From positions 39,926 to 50,844 of the forward strand of contig NWUY0300005736.1 of the NCBI GenBank assembly GCA_004151065.3: DNA of 10,919 bases. The letters run 5' to 3'. Under the pieces are notes generated by a model. That model saw nothing but the letters and a program-made list of their open reading frames with translations, had not been told where the DNA came from and did no database searches. Both the position numbers and the translations under genes were made by a program. Below are positions 1-6,690 of the stretch, piece after piece. How positions within the stretch are numbered: position 1 is the first letter of the stretch; each line of letters starts with the position of its first letter. Source of the stretch: Larix sibirica. Lineage: Eukaryota > Streptophyta > Pinopsida > Pinales > Pinaceae.

Positions 1-113
1 TAAATCTTTGTGTCTCTTGTGTGCTTGCATTATTGTCTCCATGATTGATATACTGTAGATATGCTGTACATGTTGTTCTCTTAGTTAAGATCCTAGATCA
101 TATTGAAGTAAAT

Positions 114-500
114 TCAGAAAATTAACATCCCATTCCCGCGTTTCAAATACTTGTACAACATAGAGATCAACCAACGATAGAAAAATGGAAAACATAGATC
201 AGCATATTGGATGAGAATATGAAACACGTAGGAAAGCAACACATCATAAATAAAAGTTAAGAAATCAAATATTAAGAATGTCAAACAGATAAATACGCCA
301 GCCATATTGTTAACCGTGCAAATTCCTATAAAAATCCAAAAAGATTTCAACCACGATTTCTTGCTCAGTATACTTTTGCCACAGATCTTCAGTTTGTTAC
401 CCTTTGTACACTGTTTCCAAAACACATAATTACAGCACTTTATGAAAATGCGAAAACTGCCACATTCTGAATGCTTGCCCAATAACATCAGCGAATTCAC
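114..500 (-). other. Unassigned hydrophobic open frame, doubtful gene
   Basis: A 128-residue open frame on the minus strand, starting MNSLMLLGKHSEC. Its central part (about residues 49-115) is very hydrophobic and aromatic, with two or three stretches long enough to span a membrane, and its end is basic (YKYLKRGNG). I recognise no family. The low-GC DNA favours Phe, Ile and Leu codons, so the hydrophobicity may be only compositional. A short plus-strand frame (442-693) overlaps its start and is explained by a tandem duplication. No promoter, splice partner or homologous motif was found. It could be an exon of an unknown gene, a decayed transposon fragment or a chance frame; chance is most likely. 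Confidence 0.12.
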
Positions 501-512
501 TTATGTAAGATA

Positions 513-668
513 TAACGGATTTTATCATATGTTTTTCAAAACTTCTCAGTACATGCAACCTCACATTGTGACCTCATCAATCCCTACTAATAACGGATTG
601 TATCATATGTTTTCCAAAACTTCTCAGTACATGCAACCTCACATTGTGGCCTCATCAATCCTTACTAA
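513..668. repeat. 78-bp tandem duplication, two units
   Basis: Two head-to-tail units, 513-590 and 591-668, agree at 74 of 78 positions by eye, with no indel. The unit begins TAACGGATT. Because 78 is divisible by three, the duplication appears as two 26-residue repeats in the plus-strand open frame 442-693 (YHMF…KTSQYMQPHIV twice). That open frame is probably a by-product of the duplication and not a gene: it is only 83 codons long and has no recognisable domain. Confidence 0.9.
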
Positions 669-693
669 TAGGCATGACTCCAAATTAATCTGA

Positions 694-1140
694 AGTGCGT
701 TTCATTTACTAAATAAAAACTGGCTAAGGCTTTGTCCAATGGATTACATCCATCTTTGGCATTGCTCTCCATGTTGGTGAACAAGAAAAAATGATCCCAT
801 CCATCGTCTTTTCAAAGAGCCCTGGACGAACCTGACTAATAAACTAAAGACTGGATCAAGGATCACAAAGCAATATAACAACAATTTTACAGACAGAGAT
901 AGACGCTAAGTTACCAGAAACGGGGTAACAACAGTGACACACGCATAGAAAGAAAGATTACACATTAATATTCCCTTTTAATTAATTAAATATCATTAAT
1001 TGAAAAATATTCAATAATCTGCCCAAAATAGATCAATAAATTTTTATATCAGATTTATCATTTTATTGAAAAGACGAATAAATATCTATATTACCTATTT
1101 TAACATATGATTATACATTAAGAATAATAGAATATTCAAG
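694..1140. other. Intergenic or intronic stretch, nothing recognised
   Basis: No coding, RNA or transposon feature could be supported here. From about 960 to 1110 the sequence is strongly AT-rich, with short ATTAATT-type motifs. No obvious terminal inverted repeats or target-site duplications were seen. Confidence 0.5.
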
Positions 1141-1545
1141 AATCCAAGTGGAAACAGAGGAACAGTGGTGCATGCCAGTGCATCTGTAGCAGCAGGGGCA
1201 CGGGCCTCTGCCATTATGCTCCCTGCCTGGTGAATGCTGCAAATCTCTTGGGCAAGGGCATCACGTCCAGGGTCTCCAGCAGATGGTCTGGACACTGTGT
1301 CTTTTGCCCAGATCCTTGCTAGGGCAACCAGGAAGACTCAATCTAGCCTTTTTAGCAGGCCGTCTCAAAGGCTATTGTTCCATTGCTCAAACTGACCTCG
1401 GCTCGGTGTTTCAAATTTCAAGAGCTGGAATGGTTCTCAGAGTTTCCCGTTATCTATAAATTCAGTGGCCTCAAAGACTCAGCTTCAGAGGTGGAGGGCT
1501 GGGAGCAGAAAGCTTAGGGTGAGTTGTGTGAAGGTGAGCTTATTG
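1141..1545. other. GC-richer island of unknown nature
   Basis: Base composition rises clearly against the AT-rich flanks. Two plus-strand frames stay open for 80-100 codons, with only a few stops over the island, and a minus-strand frame is open at 1095-1295. One plus frame contains a stretch reading DTVSFAQILARATRK, which has the look of a retroelement ORF1 or gag linker, but I cannot match it to a family. It may be a decayed transposon piece or an old exon. It lies next to a tRNA-like SINE head (1560-1733) and could belong to the same repeat. Confidence 0.25.
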
Positions 1546-1555
1546 TGGGTTCTTT

Positions 1556-1575
1556 TATAGTGGAATTCCATTATA
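1556..1575. repeat. 20-bp near-perfect palindrome
   Basis: The sequence TATAGTGGAATTCCATTATA is its own reverse complement except for one G/T pair of positions. It lies just beyond the far end of the minus-strand tRNA-like SINE and may mark the boundary of that insertion, but no matching target-site duplication was found. Confidence 0.6.
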
Positions 1576-1733
1576 GGAAAGGTAGGACCTTTGTCCTTCT
1601 TAAGGGCCCTTGGATTTGACCCCATCTGGAGATCATCACAACCACAGAGTGGGTTCGGCCAGGGGATCAACCCCAAGACCTTCTACATATAGTTCAAAGC
1701 ACAAAACCACTTGAGCTAGTCCACCAAGCTGTA
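1560..1733 (-). mobile_element. tRNA-like SINE (minus strand), fragment
   Basis: Read on the minus strand, the unit starts near 1733. It contains TAGCTCAAGTGG (1718-1707), which fits the RNA polymerase III A-box consensus TRGCNNARYNGG exactly. About 46 bases further on is GGTTGATCCCC (around 1672-1662), an imperfect B box. This spacing is what a tRNA-derived promoter shows. The following body has no coding capacity. I see no clear A-tail or target-site duplication, so the downstream limit near 1560 is a guess. The alternative is a decayed tRNA pseudogene. An intact tRNA is excluded because no acceptor-stem pairing is visible. Confidence 0.4.
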
Positions 1734-1764
1734 AGTGTATATATAATATATATGTATGTATGTA

Positions 1765-1935
1765 GTCCAAGGGGTTAGTTCAACCAGTTGCCACCAATGT
1801 TGTTAAAAATTTGGCTAGCTCTGTGTCAATAGATGCCTGGTTAAAACCCCCCTGGGTTAGGCGTACTAGTTTACATTGACAGATTTACTAAGGAAGCATC
1901 CTTTGGGTTTCCCATGAGGTTTTCCTTGGAAAAAT
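1765..1935 (+). mobile_element. SINE-like unit, copy A (full length)
   Basis: This begins GTCCAAGGGGTTAG after a TATG microsatellite and ends in an A-run (GGAAAAATAATG) that passes into a TG microsatellite. It matches copy C (2085-2264) over its whole length with scattered substitutions and small indels. The head GGTTAGTTCAACCAG resembles a tRNA A box. GGTTAAAACCC is a decayed B box, better preserved in copy C. A short tRNA-like head, non-coding body and A-tail with an attached simple repeat suggest a SINE. The family was not identified. It could also be part of a larger tandem satellite. Confidence 0.45.
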
Positions 1936-2120
1936 AATGTGTGTGTGCACTTGTAGATGTGTGTGTGTGTGTGCATGTGCTATATACATGTATGTATGTA
2001 GCCCAAGGGGTTAGCTCAACCAGCTGCCACCAATGTTGTGAAAATAATGTGTGTGTGCATGTGCTATATACATGTATGTATGTAGCCCAAGGGGTTAGCT
2101 CAACCAGCTTCCACCAAAGT
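1931..2120. repeat. Tandem duplication with period about 110 bp
   Basis: AAAATAATGTGTGTGTGC… through TATATACATGTATGTATGTA to the SINE-like head repeats from 1931 and again from 2041. The first copy has a longer TG tract, so the two units differ mostly in microsatellite length. Short TATGTATGTA runs precede each SINE-like head (near 1751, 1991 and 2075). Confidence 0.75.
2001..2044 (+). mobile_element. SINE-like unit, copy B (internally deleted)
   Basis: This has the same head as copies A and C (GCCCAAGGGGTTAGCTCAAC through CCACCAATGTTGTG) but jumps straight to the A-rich tail AAAATAATG. About 125 bases of body, including the B-box region, are missing. The junction falls where GTTGT and GGAAAAATAATG would be fused. 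It forms the middle of an array: head and microsatellite repeat with a period of about 110 bp (1931-2040, then 2041 onward), which suggests unequal exchange or replication slippage within the microsatellite. Confidence 0.5.
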
Positions 2121-2264
2121 TGTTATTGTTAAGCATTTGGCTAGCTCTGTGCCAATAGGTGCTTGGTTCAAACCCCCCCGGGTTAGGCATACTAGTTTAC
2201 ATCAACAGGTTTACTAAGGAAGCATCCCTTGGGTTTCCCCATGAGGTTTTCCTTGGAAAAAAAA
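2085..2264 (+). mobile_element. SINE-like unit, copy C (full length)
   Basis: This is the best-preserved copy. It starts GCCCAAGGGGTTAGCTCAAC, has an A-box-like TTAGCTCAACCAG at 2095-2107, and a B-box-like GGTTCAAACCC at 2165-2175. It ends with a run of eight A at about 2257-2264 before a long TG-type microsatellite. The A-to-B distance of about 70 bases is longer than in a normal tRNA, so either the head is rearranged or the true A box is the later GGCTAGCTC. The unit is non-coding, and open frames crossing it are chance. Confidence 0.45.
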
Positions 2265-2552
2265 GTGTGCGCGTGCATGTGGATGTCCGTGTGCTTGCAC
2301 ATGTGATTGTTTGGGTGTGTGGGCATGTGTGCATGTGCATGCGGGTGTGTGTGTCTGTGTGTGCGCATGCATGTGGGTGTGGGTGTGCATGTGTATGCCT
2401 GCGTGGACATGTCCTTACGCATGTGTGTGCACACAAGCGTGCATGCCCATGAGTGTGCATGTGTGTGTGGTTGTGTGTGTGTGCATGCATGAACATGTCC
2501 TTATTCATGCGTGAACATGCACTTATGCATGCGTGTGCACATGTGTGTATTA
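2265..2552. repeat. Long GTGTGCATG-type alternating microsatellite
   Basis: Nearly 290 bases of alternating purine and pyrimidine, built from GTGTGT, GCATGC and CATGTG blocks with interruptions. Such tracts can adopt left-handed DNA and evolve by slippage. All open frames here on both strands (runs of Cys-Val-His-Met and so on) are products of the low-complexity sequence, not genes. It starts at the A-tail of SINE-like copy C, as expected if the tail seeded the repeat. Confidence 0.9.
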
Positions 2553-2737
2553 TCTTTGGAGATATAAGAGCTAATATAAATTATAAACCAGACCAGCACA
2601 ACCTCGGTGCTTCCCTTCCCATCCAAACAAAGTCTTTTGTGGCAAAGAGATGATGAAGATTAGTAAAGATTAAAACGCATTCACATGATCTTCATTACAA
2701 GTTTGGCCTATGGTAATACCAAGGGTGCAAAGGATAG
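2553..2737. other. Short spacer before the Penelope-like element
   Basis: No gene is recognised. The 5' limit of the downstream retroelement lies somewhere between here and about 2760. ATTATAAACCAG at about 2578 resembles TTTATAAACCAG near 5391 in the element's 3' tail, which might be a trace of the long terminal-repeat-like ends of these elements. The match is too short to rely on. Confidence 0.3.
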
Positions 2738-2761
2738 CTTGCAATAGAAAGGTGGTTGATA

Positions 2762-4170
2762 ATGAATAAGTCAGTCTGCATTGAAAAAAACTATTCACAA
2801 AAGGATCGAAAGAATGAACATAAAAGAATAGAGAACGCCATAATCTCTCTCCCTGAAGAGGCCGCAGAAGAGGTTAGACAGGACTCTACGCTCATCATGA
2901 GGAAGGCTAAACCGCCCAAGAGAAACCTATCCCGGGAAGAATCAAAAGCTCTTAAAAATCTTAGAGATAACAAAGATATAATGATCTTAAAAGCGGATAA
3001 AGGTAATGCTACAGTCATTATGGACATGGACGAATACAACAAGAAGATGATGGAGCATCTTATGATGAGTGGTAGCTATAGGAAGGTCGGCAAAAGATCC
3101 GAGCAATAAAGTAATAAGGGATATTATGTTGGCGATAAAGAACTCCTCCCTGGATGAGAATATCAGGAAGAAAATCATTCCTAAGAACCCTGTAGTCCCA
3201 CGCATATATGGTTTACCCAAGATCCACAAGAAGGACTGTCCACTCAAACCGATTGTTAACACCATTGGGTCACCCTCATATGGCCTAGCCAAGGTTCTCG
3301 CAGAAAGACTCAAGCCCCTCGTTGGTCACTCTCCGTCTTTCATTAACGACGACTCACATTTTGTAGAAACCCTAAAATCAACAAAATTGAAGGAGAACGA
3401 TCAGTTAGTTAGTTTTGATATTGTTTCCTTATATACCAAAATACCGGTAGACGAGGCCATTAGGGTGTCATAAGGGAACTAACGGATGATGAAACTGCAC
3501 ACTTAGTGGAAGTACGCCTGCGGTATACCTACTTCAGTTTTCGTGGGGACTTTTATGAGCAGACTAACGGTGTGGCAATGGGATCCCCACTCTCCCCCAT
3601 TTAGCCAACATCTACATGGAAAATTTTGAAAACAAAGCCATCAGTATGTCTCCAATGAAACCATAACAGTGGAAAAGATATGTGGATGATACACAATCCA
3701 TATGGACACACGGGATTGATAAAGCTTAATGACTTTTTAGTCCATATGAACAACCTGTCAAGAGACATACAATTTACTATGGAAAAGGAAGACAATGGAA
3801 AACTCCCTTTCTTAGATGTCCTCCTCACAAAAAACAATGATGACTCTCTATTGCATGAAGTTTACCGGAAAAAAACCCAAACTGACAAATACATCCAAGC
3901 ACACTCTCATCATCATCCAGCCCAAAAAAATAGGTATCATAAACACTCTAGCAATAAGAGCCAGGAGAATCTTAGACACATCACATTTACCTCAAGAACT
4001 TGAACATCTAGTTGAGGTCTTCAAAGAAAATGGCTATGAGGAAAAACTAATCCGCAAAACCATTAAGAAGTCACAAGATGGGAAACAGACAAAAACTAAG
4101 GAAGAGGGCCTACTTAAAACAATTAGCCTCCCCTATGTTCAAGGGGCCACAGATAAATTAGCTTGAATCT
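2762..4170 (+). pseudogene. Penelope-like reverse transcriptase, frameshifted
   Basis: Copies element RNA into DNA at a nicked target. Visible blocks are ILKADKGNATVIMD (about 2990-3030), RIYGLPKIHKKDCPLKPI (about 3200-3255), GSPSYGLAKVLAERLKPLVG (about 3268-3327), motif A LVSFDIVSLYTKIP with its catalytic Asp at 3417-3419, motif B QTNGVAMGSPLSP (3560-3598), motif C YVDD (3679-3690), and KLPFLDVLL (about 3800-3826). The thumb-side blocks HHHPAQK and RARRIL follow. The frame changes near 3085-3095, near 3470, near 3600 (one base apparently missing, giving TAG at 3602), near 3722, and in the A7 run near 3928. TAA interrupts at 3664 and TGA at 4165. The catalytic aspartates survive although the frame does not. 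ATG 2762 is merely the first in-frame ATG; the true start is unknown. Confidence 0.85.
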
Positions 4171-4250
4171 TACATAAGCATAGAATTGGGGTCGCTTTCT
4201 CTCCACCAAGTTCCTTAGGAAAGATTCTAGACCACGCAAAAGACAGGATA
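3976..4250 (+). repeat. 275-bp duplicated RT segment, left copy
   Basis: This matches 4253-4527 base for base in register (offset 277, no indels). The first roughly 158 bases are identical. The last roughly 116 differ at about ten positions, including TGA at 4165 where the right copy has CGA. It ends immediately before a G and an undetermined base. The clustering of differences at the gap-proximal end suggests that this contig end was built from another copy of the element. Confidence 0.9.
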
Positions 4251-4251
4251 G

Positions 4252-4252
4252 N
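4252..4252. other. Undetermined base (assembly gap mark)
   Basis: The only N in the window. It sits exactly between the two copies of the 275-bp duplicated segment, the typical position of an unresolved contig join. Confidence 0.95.
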
Positions 4253-4542
4253 ACACATCACATTTACCTCAAGAACTTGAACATCTAGTTGAGGTCTTCA
4301 AAGAAAATGGCTATGAGGAAAAACTAATCCGCAAAACCATTAAGAAGTCACAAGATGGGAAACAGACAAAAACTAAGGAAGAGGGCCTACTTAAAACAAT
4401 TAGCCTCCCCTACGTTCAAGGGACCACGGATAAATTAGCTCGAATATTACGTAAGCATAGCATTACGGTCGCTTTCTCTCCACCAAGTTCCTTAGGAAAT
4501 ATTCTAGACCACGCAAAAGACAGGATAATCCGAGGAAAATGA
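4253..4542 (+). pseudogene. RT C-terminal (thumb/linker) segment, right copy
   Basis: This is the right-hand copy of the duplication (4253-4527) plus its continuation. It stays open from the N to TGA 4540-4542 and encodes the block between RT and endonuclease, with SLPYVQGTTDKLARILRKHS and ITVAF motifs. That block is well conserved in PLEs, and it looks more ancestral here than in the left copy, which reads LA-stop-ILHKH. The downstream endonuclease frame begins one base earlier, at 4539, so a single-base shift in the AAAATGAAAG run separates the two domains. Confidence 0.7.
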
Positions 4543-4871
4543 AAGGAGTTTACTCAATACCATGTGACTGTCATAAACTATACATCAAAGAAACATGTCG
4601 CTCAATTCAAGTAAGACTAAAAGAACACAGTGCAGACATTATTCATGGTAGGACAAAGAATTCATCTCTGGCAAAACACTCGCAAACCTCTAAACACCAC
4701 ATTTGTATAGAGGATGCAAAGGTTATTACTAGTGTTGATAACTTCACGAAGAGAAAAATCCATGAGGCTATAGAAATAGAAAAACACCCGCACAACCTAA
4801 ACAGGGATGACGGATGGAAATTGAGCAAATCATGGACCCCTGTTATCAACCTTATTAAGAAAGAGGGCTAG
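4539..4871 (+). pseudogene. GIY-YIG endonuclease domain of the Penelope-like element
   Basis: The domain nicks target DNA to prime reverse transcription. It opens with GVYSIPCDCHKLYIKETCRS: GVY is the GIY half, and YIK stands where the family normally has YIG. RSIQVRLKEH supplies the conserved Arg and the helix. Then LAKHSQTSKHH, the HEAIEIEKHPHNLN helix and the terminal WKLSKSWTPVI block follow. Cys and His residues in IPCDC and in LAKH/KHH fit the zinc-binding insert of GIY-YIG-bearing PLEs. It is 110 codons long, uninterrupted and close to full domain length. ATG 4539 is not necessarily a start, since the domain is normally fused to the RT upstream. Gly-to-Lys in the YIG motif may weaken activity. 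The domain is scored as a pseudogene because it is cut off from its RT. Confidence 0.85.
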
Positions 4872-5436
4872 TTAATCTTGGCGCCTTAGTTCCTTCCTTT
4901 ACCCTCTTATGTTTCCTCATCTCAACCCAATATAGATATCGTTATATAATCTAATAATGTAATTACTTATGTTATGTGTAATAAGTAATTACATTATTTC
5001 AATACATAAATTAAATAATGAAAAATAATTTTATAGTACTATGAAGTAATTACATAATGGTTTAAATAGTAAATTATCTTTCAAAAGTAATTTTATCATT
5101 TCATAATAAATTAATTTTTCATAAGTAATTACATTATTTCAATAATATAAAAAATTAAAACAATCATTAACAAATTAAAATTAAAATTATAGTAATCAAA
5201 ATAATAAATTATCTTAAAAGTAATTACACTATTTCAAAGAACAATACTATTAACGCATATAAAAAATTATTAATAAAAAATTGTTAATCAATTAGATTAG
5301 GTTAAAAATAAAAAAAAATAATATGAAAACCTATTTCTAATAAACAAACCGACCTACATTTCAATATTACACATAACATTTCAAGACTATTTATAAACCA
5401 GCCCTTGACCTACTATTAAAATTGAGACTCTTTGGT
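4872..5436 (+). other. AT-rich 3' tail of the Penelope-like element
   Basis: Non-coding and extremely AT-rich from about 4935 to 5335. The motif AAGTAATTACATTATTTCAA or a close variant recurs at about 4983, 5044, 5085, 5123 and 5218, and in inverted orientation at 4953. A longer phrase TAAATTATCTT…AAAAGTAATT recurs about 134 bases apart (near 5070 and 5204). Composition returns to normal on both sides. The AT-rich core may therefore be expanded tail sequence or a small element nested in the tail. Confidence 0.5.
4953..4998. repeat. Perfect 18-bp inverted repeat, 10-base loop
   Basis: AATAATGTAATTACTTAT at 4953-4970 is the exact reverse complement of ATAAGTAATTACATTATT at 4981-4998, with GTTATGTGTA between them. 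The right arm is one of the recurring tail motifs, so the hairpin arises from an inverted copy of that motif. It is not a bacterial-style terminator. Confidence 0.85.
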
Positions 5437-5481
5437 ATCTCCTGAAGATGGGCTGTGCTACTCAGCCCGAAACGTCGAGGT
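5437..5481 (+). ncRNA. Hammerhead ribozyme-like motif
   Basis: The conserved core is present in the right order. CTGAAGA (5442-5448) fits CUGANGA. A stem II of five Watson-Crick pairs follows, GGGCT (5450-5454) with AGCCC (5464-5468), closed by a nine-base loop. Then come GAAAC (5469-5473) and GTC (5474-5476), the usual cleavage triplet. Stem I pairs ATCTC (5437-5441) with GAGGT (5477-5481) over five pairs, one of them G-U. Two oddities: one unpaired U (5449) before stem II, and no loop for stem III. The stem III sequence ACGU is self-complementary, so it could form only between two RNA copies. Hammerheads with minimal stem III are known at the ends of Penelope-like elements, and the position here, after the GIY-YIG domain, fits. 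Self-cleavage is untested. Confidence 0.7.
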
Positions 5482-5520
5482 TAAATCTTCCACACAGTTA
5501 TCCAATTCTTCATAAAATAA

Positions 5521-6690
5521 AATAGTTGACAACAATGATGCTACAAGAGCAAGCTGCTAGAATCACATAATGTCATTAAAAAAATGCATACAATTCAGAT
5601 TAATTTCTTTTAGGGTCCCTTGATCTTAACAAGAACAGGATCCTCTTCAGAATCGTTCATGGAGTAGATTCAAGACAAAAACAGATCCAAGACAAATCCC
5701 ATGATAAAGCCTATTCCCTTTGTATGCCCTATGATGGATCGCACACTAAAATCTTAAAAAAATACAAACAGGATACGAAAAAGAGAGAGAGAATATCAAA
5801 AATTAAAATAACATTAAAATCTAAAGGGAACCTAAAAGTGCCTCCATATGCTATTGTATTGTGTTGAATAGACTGATCAATGTTTAAAAATCTTAACTTT
5901 ATCTTTACAATTTTTTAATAAATGGGATTCATTTAAGTTTTGCATCTCCTTATATTTTGGAAAATCTAGTTGTATATACCCCAAATCCTTGAAGTAGGGA
6001 AATTTGTTGCTCGCAGACCCATGCTTCTCATAACTTTCTCTAGTTCGGGATTCGAATGAAAGAGATCTTAAAATAATAAATGAACATTATCGAAAGCATT
6101 GTAAAACGGTGCAATAGGCCAAAATGACCTGAAAACATGATAAAGAGAGGAAAAGTACTAAAATTATGAGAAAACATGTGAAATTGTGACCACCAGAAGA
6201 AACCAGATCATGAGAGATCAGACAAGTAATAAAATTATAAAATAATCATAAAACCTATTCCACTTCTAGATCCTCCTGCTTAATTTGTCCAGGGTGAAAT
6301 AGAGAGATGGAGGGATCGAATTAGAAATCTTAGATAGAGCAACTTGGTGTATTTGAATTTTATTATATAGAATTTCTTGTGATTCACCTATGTTCGGGAA
6401 GGTTGGGATGAATTATGTGGATGGCTAGACAGACCACCCAAATTTCAGGAGAAGACACAAGAGAAAGCTGGGGATGGAACATTGAGGACCCCAAAGAAAT
6501 ATAAAAAGCCAGATAAATAGTAATTTATTGTATGTTAAAATTCAAAGAGGTGAATCATTCCTTCTCTCGTTGTATGCATGACATAAAACTTTAATAGATT
6601 TAACTATTTATGTGAACTAATTTTAAATCCGCACAGGCCTAGATATATCGTACATGATGCAAAAATAAAAATTCTTCTCCTGGTTTCCAA
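5521..6690. other. Unassigned AT-rich stretch
   Basis: About 1.2 kb without a supported gene, RNA or transposon. It contains a short GA-rich run near 5783 and moderately GC-balanced patches near 5620-5750 and 6270-6500, with no recognisable coding motif. If the minus-strand bZIP exon at 7956-8398 belongs to an intact gene, this would be intron. Confidence 0.4.

Larger units (their letters stand above)
2738..5520 (+). mobile_element. Penelope-like retroelement (Dryad-type), degenerate
   Basis: A retroelement of the Penelope-like class. The class couples a telomerase-related reverse transcriptase to a GIY-YIG endonuclease and inserts by target-primed reverse transcription. In order it shows the N-terminal block with ILKADKGNATVIMD, the RIYGLPKIHK block, the RT catalytic motifs, the thumb region, a GIY-YIG domain, an AT-rich 3' tail and a hammerhead-like motif. 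The order and motifs are diagnostic. Several frameshifts and stops make it a dead copy. Both ends are uncertain: no upstream terminal repeat was found, and 5520 is only where the TAAAATAAAATAG-like tail ends. PLEs with GIY-YIG domains in plants are known to me as the Dryad elements of conifers, thought to derive from arthropods. The family assignment of this copy is inference. Confidence 0.85.

Noticed and set aside
513-668. CRISPR-like direct repeats
   Set aside because: There are only two contiguous 78-bp units with no spacers, and the context is eukaryotic.
1651-1733. Intact tRNA gene on the minus strand
   Set aside because: Only the polymerase III boxes are convincing. No acceptor-stem pairing or proper anticodon arm could be folded by eye.
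2578-2600. Possible 5' terminal repeat of the PLE (ATTATAAACCAG, similar to about 5391)
   Set aside because: Only about a dozen AT-rich bases match and the similarity does not extend. No second hammerhead core was found upstream.
2159-2653. Several overlapping open frames on both strands rich in Cys, Val, His and Met
   Set aside because: They are translations of a TG/GCATG microsatellite and exist in nearly every frame; there is no domain or start context.
2987-3313. Minus-strand frames opposite the RT blocks
   Set aside because: They are antisense shadows; the plus strand carries the diagnostic Penelope-like motifs.
4953-4998. Hairpin as a transcription terminator
   Set aside because: The DNA is eukaryotic, and the hairpin is explained by an inverted copy of the recurring tail motif.
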